DNA of 64,000 nucleotides from Petrosia ficiformis (Eukaryota > Porifera > Demospongiae > Haplosclerida > Petrosiidae). The notes under the pieces were generated by a model. That model saw only the letters and a program-made list of their open reading frames with translations. It was not told where the DNA came from and searched no databases. This document shows, in pieces, positions 38,269 to 50,366 of this stretch. The translations under genes and the position numbers were made by a program. The stretch covers positions 89,501 to 153,500 of the forward strand of contig OX345645.1 in the NCBI GenBank assembly GCA_947044365.1, read 5' to 3'. Within the stretch, counting starts at the first letter, position 1. Every line of letters begins with the position of its first letter.

Positions 38269-41200
38269 TACTGATTGTTAATGTGCATTGGCGAAACAAG
38301 TCATTCTCTGGATCACTAATTGATATCAATCAACATCAATGGGCTCCACCTAGGTTATTAAAATCTCATTAACTAATATTTGTTTTCATATAGTATACCT
38401 TGTCACATGTCATTATTTATTACATGTCTAATCACATATCATTACATATCATTATTAATTTAGATTATCTGAAGGTATTCCTGATCTATCTATCCAATTG
38501 AAAGATCTTTACTCAAAACAAGATTCAGAAAAGGAACCTGTTGATGTTGTTATTGATGAAGAAAAGGAAGATGAAGATGAAGAGGACGATGATGAGGGGT
38601 TGGATAAAGAAGAAGTTTTGAAAAATGAAGAAAAGAAGATGATAGGTGAAGCTAACGAGATTAAACAAGATAATCTTGTAGTAAAAGCCGTTCCTATAGA
38701 GAATCATCTGTCCGATATTAGTGATGTTAGTGATAATGAGAATAATCCTAAAGTTTCTCAGCCATCATCCGTGCTATTGTCTAAACCGCCAAATGGTCTA
38801 CAAGTCCCTTCAATTATTACTAGTGAGAAATCCATTCCTAAACCACTTCTGCCTTCATTTGATGCTGTCAAATCTCCACAGCCTGAAATTGGCAGAGACG
38901 ATAAAGACCCTCACAAAGTAACCTCAAAGAAGGATGATGTTGTTACTGAGCCTCGTCCAGTTTCACCAGGTGACATCAAACCAGGTCTACAATCCACTTC
39001 ATACATTAGTCCTGTTGTACACTCTTCAGAAACACATCATAATCTAAACACATTAGTTGATGTTGCTACTAAAATGAAACCTGTTTCAAAAGAGACACAA
39101 CATATACCTCACAATAAAACCAAAAAGCACAGCGAAAGAAACAAGTCTTATGGATACCGTGTCTCATCGGGTCAAAACCCTGCCTTGATTTCTGGTTCAG
39201 GACACGAAAGTGACAGCTCGGGTTCGGGATCAATCAGTCCAGTAAGAAAGAAACCTACAAAACAACTGAAAGATAGCAAAGTGTTAACTGGAGGAGGAAC
39301 TAACTTGAAAGTTCCACGAGATGAGTCATCAAGACAACCGGACACACCAGCATTTGGTAATATGCCCTTTCAATTTGATCTGTCACTACAACCAATATCA
39401 CCTGGTGATGATAACTCAGAAAAAGATCATCCTGTGAAAAAGATTAATTCTTCTATAAAATCAGGTACCGATTCTTATCCTAGTGGTCAATGGGGAGGAC
39501 CATTTGCTCACAAAGATCCAAAACCTAATATTGTAGCACCAAGTAGTATTATGGAATTTAGCAACACTCATCAGCCATCTCACATTAGCGATACTCAACC
39601 ATTTGCCATGCCACCAACTACTTTTGGTCAACCTCCATCAGTAATACAAGATAAAAAACGAAAAAGAAAGACTGCCACACCTAATAATGAATCGAATAAA
39701 AGACCCTCCCCTCCTCTGAGAGATCAGGATACTCACATAGAGAAGTCACTTCCACCTCTACCTCCTTCTCTTGCTAAGAATCCAGTTGGAAGGGATACTA
39801 ATGTAATTCAGGGACATGATCATATGAAATCTCCTGAGGTTCTAGCAGGTTTCGTATATGATCCTAGTCTACCTATGACATATGAATATCAATTGATGTC
39901 TTTTCAAAGACAAAAGGCAGCCGAAGAAAAGCAAGCAGATCGTAATATAGACAGTAAAACACCTCCTAGAGTTATTAAACAGCCTCATCCTGTTGATCAC
40001 TTACTCCCTTACGAAACTACACCACAAAGTAACAGACAACATAGTCCTCTTCCTCCTCCTCATTCTGGTACATTTGGACGAAACAAAGTAGTTGCACCTG
40101 GAGTATTAATATCACCTGATCAGCGTGTGATGAATCCACATTCTCTGCCAATTAAACAAGAACAATTATCGAGACCAAATAGACCATCTTCAAAAGGTAA
40201 TCATATTCCTTCCACTTTAAAACCACCATCTCATCAACCAAAGAAACAATCGTCACGTCGCTCAGAATCTCATCCAGGAAGTATTCAAATAAAACAAGAA
40301 CCTGAATCATTAGCAATGTCACATCACCATCATCAGCCAGGGTTTTTAACATTCCCTGGGCTTCCTCTACCTCCTGGATCTACACCAACATTTCAAGCTT
40401 TATCTCAGGGCATAGTAACATCAGCATCTCCCTCATCTTCAAGTGGAGTATTACAAGGTGTGTCTGTGGTACCTCCTCCAGCATGGCATGTTAGTGGAAT
40501 AATTAATCCTCCATCTAGTTTGAAATCTGAACCACACACTGTAAGAAATCAACAAGAACATCATATGGCTAGAATGAATACTACAACAAGAACTCCGAGT
40601 CCAAACTCTCATAAGAAACCTCATGATTGGCATCATCATGGTGGTATCCATCATGTAATTACTACTAATAAACATGAGCCACAAACTAGTCGTCATTACG
40701 ATACCAAACAAATGCATCCTATGGTATCAAGTCATGCAACATCATCTGCTGGACGTAGTCAACATGGTACTAAACACGACTCTTCTTCTCGTCACATACA
40801 TACACCTTCATCTCATCAACCTCCTCCTCCTCCCACTCCTGCCACCATCACTCAACTCTCTCCAACACATATTGCTGGTGAGTTAATGAAGAGTACACTC
40901 TTTTATAAATCATTTTATCATAAAAATTATTTTTACTGTCCTTAGCTCTTCATGGTAATGGCCTCTCTGTTGAAGAATGGCTGAAACAAGTGCAATTAAT
41001 GCAACATTTAGAAGCTATACAAAAATCAGGTGGAGTTGTTGCTCCCACAGCAATACATGCACCTGTACATCCTCAAGAGTTTGCATTATGGCAAAACCAA
41101 ATGGCACAATTTGCTGCTATGGGTCAAGTTCCTGTTGACCAAGCTACTGCTATTCAAATGCAATTAGCTATACAACACCAACAACAACAGCAACAAACTC

Positions 41201-41376
41201 AGGCTCTTGCAGCTCAAGGATTAATACCTTTAATGCAACCATTTTCATTAGGGACTCCAGGTACGTAACTACTATAATAATAATTATTATTACTATATAA
41301 TTATATTATTTGTACTCTAGCAGTAGTACCATTCACTGCCCTTCAACCTCCTGCTGTTCCTAAAAGAGATAGTTAG
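33521..41376 (+). CDS. ZNF608/ZNF609 (scribbler/brakeless)-like transcriptional regulator
   Basis: The start is MSTGTNFSVTPPPQ at 33521. Exons are 33521-34103, one near 36026-36215, 36279-36397, 38266-38353, 38464-40877, 40946-41260 and 41321-41376. The key block is GTSVYLRAVICHESDGVLIV, then NVHWRNKSFSGSLID and HQWAPPRL. It matches the conserved N-terminal domain of ZNF608/609 and Drosophila scribbler (VxGIVWHETxEGxLVVNVTWR, LLDCTxHDWAPPR). The very long exon is low-complexity, Pro/Ser/His/Lys-rich with acidic runs. The C-terminus has a Gln-rich helix and ends VVPFTALQPPAVPKRDS. I see no clear C2H2 finger, whereas vertebrate homologs carry one. A role as nuclear corepressor or cohesin-loading partner is known for homologs and inferred here. 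Introns hold large satellite arrays. Confidence 0.7.
34975..35795. repeat. 35-bp tandem array (about 20 copies)
   Basis: The unit is ATTGTAATATTAGTACATAT followed by ATAGGTARTACACAC, repeated about 20 times with small substitutions (GTAATAC or GTAGTAC; TTGTAAT or TTATAAT). It lies in the first long intron of the ZNF608/609-like gene. A shorter related repeat (ACAATGTACATTAGTAGATA) precedes it. Confidence 0.95.
37040..37795. repeat. TG-rich microsatellite/minisatellite
   Basis: About 750 bp of TGTGTG, TATGTC and TATGTT blocks in an intron. Three frames stay open across it and encode only Cys/Val/Tyr/Met repeats, so none is treated as a gene. Confidence 0.95.
38211..38264. repeat. (CA)n tract forming the 3' splice region of an exon
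   Basis: About 25 CA units run straight into the acceptor CACAG at 38261-38265. The exon encoding VLIVNVHWRN begins at 38266. There is no ordinary polypyrimidine tract next to the acceptor. Confidence 0.9.
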
Positions 41377-41556
41377 CGTTGATTATAATATAGTATGTTT
41401 GTGTGTGTGTGTGTCTTCTAAATTTCTAATTCTTCTCTTCTTTTGATTAAATAATTTTTCATAGTTTAAATATCTTTTCAATTGTTCCCTACACTTAGTT
41501 TCTTTCACTTTTTTGTAGTGTTTTATGTTATATTAACATTATGATATCATGTGATA

Positions 41557-43614
41557 TCATGAATAAATTATAAACTTAATCTTGTTATCAGGTTCACGAA
41601 ATACTGTCAGTAGCGTGTTGTTATTACTCCACAAACCAATGGGTAATGCATTTACACAGGATTGAGGTCCTATCTTGTAACACGCTGTGGGTTCAATATC
41701 AGAAGGGGTCTCTCCCAAGGGCTGAGGGTACTTCTTATTATGTACATCATGTTGTAAAACAAAACTAATTTGAGAAAGTGACCAACATATCATAAGCCCA
41801 TCCCATCCTATAGTAATAAGTTCATTATGAGTTACTGCACTTGCACTTACAAATGATCTATGGGCTGAATATAGAGAGATAAAGAATAATATTATTATTA
41901 TTATTATAAATCACCTTTAAGTATGGCAACATAACGAAATCTGTCCCTTTGACTTTCCTGTGTAGTGACTGTAATATACATAAATCACATGACTGTCACA
42001 TGACTAATAAACCTACAATATTTAAGAATAGGAGCGTTGTGTGATGTCTTATCAGAGCTAATATTAATAATATGAACACACCCATCAGCTGATGCCATGG
42101 CAACACTCCTATATGATGATAATAAAGTTTAATCAACTCATTATATAGACACCTTAGTTCATTGATCCAACAAAGAGATGTTACTGGACCACTAGTACAA
42201 GACACTCTGTATTTGATAACAGAATCTTTCAATGAGTAAAACACTAGTTCACCTTTTTGTGTACCAAGAGTTAAATATCTAATAATTATATTATGTAATT
42301 ATTACTATAAATCATTGATTAGAGACTAGCTTACATTTGAGGCAGTACCCACACACAATGAGTCACAGATGAATCACTAATTGATATACTTGTTAAACTA
42401 ATTATTATAATAATAATTATTATTATGATGTATAGTAAAGTATATACCTGTGTACATCTTCACTAGTAATCTTCCATATAGAGATATTACCTGAACTAAA
42501 TCCTAAACATATTAACACACTCTCTACTCCAACAGTAGCTGGAGGAGGTGATAATGATAATCTAAGAAAAACATATTATTAATAATAACATGATATGACA
42601 ACTTACAGAGTTAAGATTCCAGTATATTTTATCTCATGTGACAGTGATGATATATCATGTGCCTTTGATGGTATATCATGTGATCCAGTTTTGGTGTCGG
42701 GTAAAAGAAAAAGAGATATTTTATCTATTTCAGCAATAGCTATCAGATTATCATTCATTAATTGAGTGGATGAAAGATGCTGTGGAGATACTAACTGAAA
42801 TATTGTAATTATATTATGTAATTAATAAATACATAATAATATTACCTCATTTAAGACAACAGTACTGTCTCTATTTAACGAGTCTTTAATAAATACTGAC
42901 ATCTTATCCTCTTCTCTCAACATGTCTTCATGTACTTCACGAGGTCTCTTGGATGAATTTCTTTTACTTCTTCGTTTATTATCATACCCTTCTTCACTGA
43001 CTTCTTCCCCATAAGATTTACATGCCAATCTCCACGTCTTTCCATCCAACCACAGTGCAGATAATGTCACATGACTATCACACATTAAAACACTCAAGAG
43101 TGTGTTGTGACTCATGCAATAAGGAGAAGGGATTGTGGTGACAGATTTAATCTCGTTTGGAATGGTATGTGACGATTGGTGCATTAAAAGTGTGTGTGTA
43201 CAAGAGGAACAGTTAACAAGGGGCAATCTCTCATGAACATTATCGTATGAAAGTTTATTAAAGCTGTGTAATATATCAGAGAGTTCTTTACCAGAGAAAC
43301 CAGTGCATGTACATAACACACTCCCATCCTGTAAAATCATATCACATGACAATCATGCGATAATGATTAGTATATACACACCTCATTAGTGATGTCATCA
43401 GGTGGTATAGGAATAGGACTATAAGATCCAAACATGTTCATTTGATGCAGTTCTGACATTGGAATGACACTGGAGCATCGGTTTGAGGATGCTGACATCA
43501 ACTCCCCAATGATCAAATTATCTTTTGCATTACGTTTACGATGAAGATCTTGAGTATGACCACATGTACTGCATTTTATATTAAGTTGCATAATAGAACT
43601 GTATTGAAGAAATA

Positions 43615-43688
<74 letters not shown>

Positions 43689-43814
43689 AAGGCCACCTAT
43701 GATTTATCATCTTGCTATTAGCCAGTTAAGACATACAATCACACACCTCTTTGTCTTATCATCACCACATTTCTTGTACCTAATACAATTACATTGAGGA
43801 AGTATACAAGACAT
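41557..43814 (-). CDS. WD-repeat protein with N-terminal Cys-rich region, unidentified
   Basis: Starts MSCILPQCNCIRYKKCGDD (ATG 43812-43814) and ends at 41557. The N-terminal ~60 residues have paired cysteines (CNC, KKC, KCSTCGHTQDLH) that could bind zinc. Then come a stretch with a charged basic insert (NKRRSKRNSSKRPRE) and several beta-propeller-like units: VLICLGFSSGNISIWKI, LTLGTQKGELVFYS, VTSLCWINELRC, SVAMASADGCVHIINI and ELITIGWDGLMICWS. At least nine exons are needed. The gene is divergent from MEF2 and convergent with the ZNF608/609-like gene. A protein-interaction scaffold is likely. I could not assign an ortholog; a TFIIIC-like subunit was considered but not supported. Confidence 0.65.
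43620..43684. repeat. (AT)n repeat in WD-gene intron
   Basis: Uninterrupted TA dinucleotides for about 60 bp beside the exon encoding the CSTCGH motif. Confidence 0.95.
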
Positions 43815-44322
43815 CTTATCAGTTTATAGTAACACTAAAACAAGACGCCATATTTGATCACGTGATGTTTCTTCCCTCAGGAACGGATAAAGAGCTTTGT
43901 CTAACTTACCTGAACTTGCTGTGTGATCAGTTGTGTTCTAATTGTGGAAAACATTCACTAGCCTGAGGTAACAACAAATGATTTGGAGTGTATATCAGTA
44001 AAAATTCATTGTTTATAGATCGCAAGTTATTTATAACTTTTATTTGCCAAAAATAGCCACTTGAAATTAAAAAAAGTGTAAAAATAGCACAGACATGACA
44101 CGAGTATATAAATACCTCTTCTCTAAAAATAGACTGTGCATAATGGCTGAATTATTTTAGATGTAGCTAAATGTAGTGAATATACCATGATCTCTCTTTA
44201 GAACTATCTTTGAAACAGACAATATTTTTATATTCAATTTCAAATTGGTTATGATGTGACCATCACTGTTAGTGTGTATATATGTACACACACATATATA
44301 TATATCTTATAGGATTACTAAG
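43815..44322. other. Divergent intergenic region between WD gene and MEF2
   Basis: About 500 bp without coding signal. It should contain both promoters and probably 5' UTR exons. A CACGTGATGT E-box-like sequence lies near 43859, and an AG acceptor (TTATAG at 44306-44311) sits just before the MEF2 ATG. Confidence 0.45.
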
Positions 44323-46193
44323 ATGGGTCGTAAGAAGATACAAATAACTCGAATACAAGATGAAAGAAATAGACAGGTATTATAATAAATAGCTATAATG
44401 ATGAAGTATTATAATTTTGAAATGACATTATAAACACAGATCACTTTCAGTAAGCGTAAAGCTGGATTACTAAAGAAAGCATATGAATTGAGTATATTAT
44501 GTGATGTTGAAATTGCTGTTATCATGATTACTGGTAGTAGTAAACTATATCAATATGCCTCATCAAATATGAATTCTATATTGATAAGATATACCGAGTT
44601 TAAGGACCCTGATGAGAGCAAGACTAATGCTGATATATTAGAAGTCAGTTTCCATTGATATGGTGTAATTAATGCATTGATTACAGGGGTAGTTGTGACT
44701 TATTAATTTCAACTCAGGACATCACACGACGAGAAAAAGAAAAAGGGACGAAAGATAACACATCTGGTGATGATGATGATGAAGGTCTCACCCATATTCC
44801 ATTAACACCAAATACACAAGCTCATTATCAAAGAATTGATGAAGAATTTGATCAAGTTCTACGACAAGAGGTAAATAAAAATTATATAATATTATAATTG
44901 AATATCTCATTACTACAGAATCCTGTTCCTCCTCCAATAATGCTAGCTGCTTCTACTCGTGTACCTCAGGCAATGCCAGTTAGTGTTCCTGTAACACCTC
45001 CTGATGTACAACTAAATGTACAGCACATTATATCTAATGGATCCAGTAGACCAAGTTCAGCTAGTACACTATCTCCTGAAACCCCTGGATCAAAGATTAT
45101 CAAGTCGCCATCATCAGTGGGATCTGGATCAATGCCACCTCCAGTAAACACACCAACACGTTTACAAACAATTCGAAGTCAAACTCTAAAACTTCATTTA
45201 CCAGGTGAGTAAGCCCCTTTTATCTATTATAATAATTATAATCAATTGTCTTATAGGTGGTGGACGTAACTACATTTCATTGCCTACTGGAAAGTCTCCT
45301 ACCAGCACACCTTCAGTGGATGAGAATTTTGAAAACAGTACACCTGTAAGTGAAGGTAATGAACCTCAACCAAGACCACAACTGAAAGTAGTGATACCAG
45401 GACAAAAAGGATTTGTACCAAAAACAGTAAGTGTGATCTCTCATGTCAGTGTAGTAATGAAAATATACTTATATAGGCTCCTACCTCACCACCTCCAGTA
45501 ATACGTTTACAACCTAATTCTTCAAGCTCATCTTCAGATGTAACTACCAATTCATCCGTGACCTCATCCTCACATTCTAACACCACTACTGTCAACAATG
45601 ACTCCCTAACTACACCTATAATGTCATTAACCACACCTAGTCTATTTAGCAGTATTCCACCATCCCTCTCCAGTCTACCTACCGAATTTCCTCTTGGATC
45701 GGCTGTTGCTGAAGGTGGAAGTGTTGGTGGATCTACATCAGCTCTTGTAGCTTTTCCTATCAGCATACAGCCAGGAGCTGGAAATACACCAGGGAATAAC
45801 GTGATTATACAAGCACAGAATATGGGTCAACCATTTTTACTCACACCAACTCCATATGACAAACAAACAACAAATACTACTACATCACATGTATCAACTC
45901 CTCCTACATCTATTGGAAGTGGATATTCCAGTTTACGAGATTTAGAGCAATTGAAATTACAATATGATAGAATATATCAGCAAATATCAGAAACACTTCA
46001 ACTGCATGAACAGAACAAGCAGAATCATGATGAACAAGTCATTGAAAAGAAAGAAGATACTAAATTAAAGGATGAGGTCACACAGGAAACTGTTGCTGGA
46101 CAAAAGAGAGAATTAGATCAAGAGACTAATAGTACTACTAGTGGTGACTCATCATCAGGAGAACCCCCTACTAAAGTTCCTCATCTTAATTAA
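44323..46193 (+). CDS. MEF2: Myocyte enhancer factor 2 (MADS-box transcription factor)
   Basis: The N-terminus [18 protein letters not shown], then [20 protein letters not shown], is a type II MADS box, followed by a MEF2 domain ([19 protein letters not shown] ... [11 protein letters not shown]). MEF2 proteins bind YTAWWWWTAR as dimers and recruit histone deacetylases or MAPKs. Exons begin 44323-44375, 44440-44643 and 44718 on. The rest is Ser/Thr/Pro-rich activation region with SP and TP sites, and ends in a Gln/Lys-rich helix ([18 protein letters not shown]) and PPTKVPHLN, stop at 46193. A single MEF2 gene is typical outside vertebrates. Confidence 0.95.
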
Positions 46194-46338
46194 TTTAAAA
46201 AAGGTTTTAGGGAACATAAATTATAGTACAGAATAATTATTATTTCTCAAATTTTTTTTTTTAATTTTGTTACACTATTGATTTTTTTCAGTACAGCATA
46301 GCAATGTCATAACATGGGAATGAGGCTATGGATATTTT

Positions 46339-47793
46339 CTATTTCTGTTTCATACAATTCACTTCTTTTGTAGCACTTTTGATAACAGATTTTCTCCACG
46401 ATTCTAACTCTCCTCTTAGTTCAGAAAATGTATTTTGATTGTCATGTGACAAATCATGTGATTCTGATACATCATTAATTAGATCATAAAGTTCAGCAGT
46501 TTTAATTTTTCCTTTATTGTATGTAGCATATATTTTATATTGGTCTCCACTGATAGCTGCACTGTAAGAAGAATCAAAATTGTCATGAACATCATACATC
46601 CATGACACTGTCTTATTGCGTGTATTCTGTGTCCCTTTAATTAAAGGCATAATTGATTGTCCATCAATTGGTCTGTCTTTAGGGCATTCTATGTTCAGAA
46701 CATCACACACAGTGGGCATTAAATCACTTGATACTACAGTATAGTTAGTGATGATATTAGTTTTAATATACATGGGCCATTCAATTATACCAGGTACTCT
46801 AATGCCCCCTTCATATAACTGACCTTTATGACCTCTGAGGTTAGCTGCGGATCCAGGTGTACCTACAGCTGGGCCATTATCACTTGTAAACCACAACATG
46901 GTATTGTTACTAATATTATATTGTTTTAGTAGCTTTCTAACTATTCCCACTGCATCATCTAACGCAGAGATAGCTCCATAGTAATCAATATGATTCGTAT
47001 CATATCCAGCTTTAGTATAGTTAGTTATATAGCCTTCATATGCTAAATATCTGATGTGTACATTATGAAATGGTAGATAAACAAAGAATGGCTCATTAGA
47101 ATGAGACTTGAGGAAGTTATCAAACTGACATGCTAGAAAGTGTGCATCATCACCAATTTCAGGTTGTGTGTAGTTCAATAAGTTGTCATGTTTATTAACA
47201 GTGTAGTAGTTTGTACAAGGTGGTGTATCTTTGTAGTGTCCAAGAATACACAATTTACTATCAAAGCATGCACAATTCATGTTTGCAGAAGGAGCCGAGC
47301 GTTCAGTTGCCCACCATTCCTTGAATCCATGGAGACCAGGATGAGATACAGGCCATTTAGGATTCCCACTAATATTTTTGAAATCTCCAAGATGCCATTT
47401 ACCAAACATTGCAGTAAAATACCCTGCCTTTGATAGGATGTCTGGTAAAGTGACTTCAGTAAGAGGTAATGGCATGTGTTCCGGACACTTGAAATCATCA
47501 CAATTATTACCAGCATTAGCAGTCCACACACAATATCTATTGTGATTTCTACCAGTCAATATAGTACCTCTTGTTGGTGAACACACAGGACCTCCACTGT
47601 AGTATCTATCTAATCTAATACTATGTGATGAGCTGGACATGTCCTGAAGATTAGGAGTGGATGCAACACCACCATAATACTCCACATCACCATATCCCAG
47701 ATCATCAGCCATCATGAATACTATATTAGGTTTGTCAGTTGAGGTTACAGCATAGTTGAGACAGAAAATGATAGACAACTTCAAGAGATCCAT
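46339..47793 (-). CDS. Secreted arylsulfatase (formylglycine-type sulfatase)
   Basis: Intronless. The chosen start is ATG 47791-47793 (MDLLKLSIIFCLNYAVTSTD), because it gives a signal peptide; the frame extends 19 codons further only to a GTG. The catalytic core has MADDLGYGD (calcium ligands), CSPTRG (the Cys converted to formylglycine), GKWHLGD and FTSDNGP, all intact, in a ~484-residue protein of normal family length. It likely cleaves sulfate esters from glycans or lipids in lysosome or extracellular space; the substrate is not readable. Single-exon structure contrasts with its neighbours and could reflect a retrocopy or an ancient transfer. Confidence 0.9.
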   Translation of the reverse strand: MDLLKLSIIFCLNYAVTSTDKPNIVFMMADDLGYGDVEYYGGVASTPNLQDMSSSSHSIRLDRYYSGGPVCSPTRGTILTGRNHNRYCVWTANAGNNCDDFKCPEHMPLPLTEVTLPDILSKAGYFTAMFGKWHLGDFKNISGNPKWPVSHPGLHGFKEWWATERSAPSANMNCACFDSKLCILGHYKDTPPCTNYYTVNKHDNLLNYTQPEIGDDAHFLACQFDNFLKSHSNEPFFVYLPFHNVHIRYLAYEGYITNYTKAGYDTNHIDYYGAISALDDAVGIVRKLLKQYNISNNTMLWFTSDNGPAVGTPGSAANLRGHKGQLYEGGIRVPGIIEWPMYIKTNIITNYTVVSSDLMPTVCDVLNIECPKDRPIDGQSIMPLIKGTQNTRNKTVSWMYDVHDNFDSSYSAAISGDQYKIYATYNKGKIKTAELYDLINDVSESHDLSHDNQNTFSELRGELESWRKSVIKSATKEVNCMKQK

Positions 47794-47841
47794 AATGTAC
47801 ACAAAACTAAAGGGTGGGGCTAGATAGCTGTTAGCAATACA

Positions 47842-47849
47842 TGACGTCA
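47842..47849. promoter_or_regulatory. CRE palindrome upstream of the sulfatase
   Basis: TGACGTCA, the full CREB/ATF palindrome, lies about 50 bp upstream of the sulfatase start codon. One perfect 8-mer with a CpG is uncommon in this base composition. Confidence 0.5.
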
Positions 47850-47855
47850 CACATT

Positions 47856-48035
47856 TTATGATTCATCATCATTTTCAGAATGGTCTGAGTGACTTGTGTT
47901 GCTGTACCTGTGGCGATCCTTCTGTGGAAGGCGCTCATTCAGTTGGTGAATTGGTGTAGGGGAAATAAAAACAAAGAAGAGAAGAAGGATGATATTAATA
48001 AAGAAACTAGACAGGAACTTAAAGTTGAAAAGGAT
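47856..48035 (-). CDS. Possible small membrane protein (low confidence)
   Basis: A 60-codon minus-strand frame starts MILFNFKFLSSFFINIILLL (ATG near 48035), continues into a short polar part and an acidic Ser-rich end, stop near 47856. It would be a one-pass membrane or secreted peptide. A competing reading exists on the plus strand: a charged frame (KNKEEKKDDINKETRQELK) that splices in phase at 48059 into QRQLSTNEVT and a stop near 48150. At most one is likely real. I do not recognise either. Confidence 0.25.
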   Translation of the reverse strand: MLFNFKFLSSFFINIILLLFFVFISPTPIHQLNERLPQKDRHRYSNTSHSDHSENDDES

Positions 48036-48386
48036 CATAAACCTAATGAACAATTGAGGTGATAATTATAATACAATAATAATAATTGTTATTATTATTA
48101 ATTTTTATACAGGCAGCGTCAGTTGTCAACTAATGAAGTTACATAGCTACCTTCCGCTCTTATATATATATATATATAGTGATGATATATTATCATTATT
48201 ATGATGGCTTTCATTTCAACCTGTACTCATTAGGAATAGGCAGTGTTAGCCTGATATACACTAATGGACTATTTCATCATATCATATTACTATATCTCAA
48301 CTACTTTTATATATTTGAATGTTGTATTTATACATCTACTAATTAAACTATTAAAAATCTGCTAAGTCACAAGGAGAATTGTTTAG

Positions 48387-50222
48387 CTAATCGACATATT
48401 TTTTCAGTCGTCTTCGAAGTTCTGTTGGGGTCTTTTCAAAACATTTCTTACAATACGGTCGTTCATCCATGTCAACATATTTAGCTCCACCCCTAGTAGT
48501 AGTAGTAGTAATTATTATAATTATATGATGACATTATTAACTTACTTTGTAGCCAGTGAAACACTACAAGCTGTACAGCTGAAATGCTCAACACACCATG
48601 ACTTGTTCAATACATTAACAACTAATAATATACTAGTGTTTAAACAAATTTAATTTAACCCTTTAGTAACTCACCATCACCCTTACATGGTTTGTTACAA
48701 TAGAAACACACATCACCAAATAACTGAATGTAATTAATAATTATCACATGACTTGTAACACATTCATATCTCTTGAGACTCACATTTTGGTAATCTCTTT
48801 CACAATAAGCAAGTCCTTTCTTCTCGTAATGTCGTCTTCCCTCAAATGGTTTCTCACAATATGCACACACAAAGTGCTAATTAATTATAAGAATATCATG
48901 TTTAGTAGATTGTTAATTATGTTGTTTACAAACATACCTCAGGATGCCATGCCTTACCTATAGCATGTATTATACGTCCTTCAATTGGACGCCTATATAT
49001 AGTAACAATTCATGATAAATAATGATTCAATGAGAAAGGTTACCTGCAAGCACCACATATAGAGGAACCCATGTTGTCAAAACAACGAAGACAATATAGT
49101 TCACCCTCTTTCTCTCGACAATGAGAAGTCAACTGTTTACTAAATCATGAATATGGTGGTGATGATGTTTGGAGGAAGTGTTATAGAAGATGATGATGTG
49201 TGGAGGTATTGAAAGAGATGTTGGTAATGATGATAACATAAGATTACACAAACTAACTTGCATTTCAAACAGTTGAAATGATGAGGATGAACAACTTGAA
49301 ATTGATATGTGATGTGATCACCCTGAATAGGTAGACTATGAGAGATAGTAATGAATAAAATGAATACAATACGAAGACTATTATGATAAATACAATACGA
49401 AGACTATTATGATAAATACAATAGGAAGACTATTATGATAAATACAATACGAAGACTATTATGATAAATACAAAATAAATACACTATTAGAGGTAGTAAT
49501 AGAATTATGACTTCAATACACATAATTACATACCTACATTTACCACAAAACTTTTTAACACCACCTGAAAAACAATATATACATTATACACAATGTTATC
49601 AGTACATTATTATACACCTTTCACTTCACTGTTACATCGTTTACAAAGTGGTCTAATTAAAAATGAATGACATAATAAATCAATTAATTATTAATTAATA
49701 ATTACCTCCCTTGACTCTTAACAAATCCTGTATCTGCTAGTTCACAATGACAACTAATACACTTGAAACATTTAGCATGCCAACATTGTCCCATAGCACG
49801 TATAACTCGACCAATGACAAAATCACCTATATCACATGATGATCACATGATTGTCATTATCATGTGTATACTTACCACAACCACTACAGCAGGGAGCATA
49901 AAGAGTTTTAAAATCGTGTTCACAATATTGTCTACCTTCATGCTGAGAGGATATTATATAAATCATATATATAATTATTATGATACATACCTCAAAAAAT
50001 ACACCTTCTGGAAATGGTTGAAAACACTGAACACAACTATATAGAAACAACATAATTATGTATTGTAATGGAGGAGATATATTTACTATCTTACAGTAGT
50101 GTATAAATTATATATACTCACACGAAACAGTCTTCATGCCATATATTCCCTCCAGTATTCACCATACCTTCCTCTGGACCAAATGGATCTTTACAAAGAT
50201 TACATACTCCACCAAAATCCAT
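48387..50222 (-). CDS. LIMS1: PINCH: five-LIM-domain adaptor
   Basis: Starts [19 protein letters not shown] (ATG 50220-50222). Five LIM domains follow, spread over a dozen short exons: [12 protein letters not shown] and YCEHDF (LIM1), CCSGCG ... [15 protein letters not shown] (LIM2), FCGKC ... HHFNCLKC (LIM3), [21 protein letters not shown] and [20 protein letters not shown] (LIM4), [16 protein letters not shown] and WCVEHFSC (LIM5). The end is [10 protein letters not shown]. Order, spacing and length match animal PINCH, which forms the ILK-PINCH-parvin complex at integrin adhesions. One intron holds four copies of a 26-bp unit (49357-49470). Confidence 0.95.
49357..49475. repeat. 26-bp tandem repeat in LIMS1 intron
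   Basis: Four copies of GATAAATACAATACGAAGAC + TATTAT, nearly identical. Confidence 0.9.
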
Positions 50223-50366
50223 CTTCCTTTCTCACAAACAAAATTAAATTAGTTAATTAATATTTATTAAGTAGTAGTTAATTAATTTTCTTTAAATTCA
50301 AAATATCTCAAGAGATTGAATTATGAAATGATTTGATAGTCTGTAGTATATGATGGGTAGGTCAAA

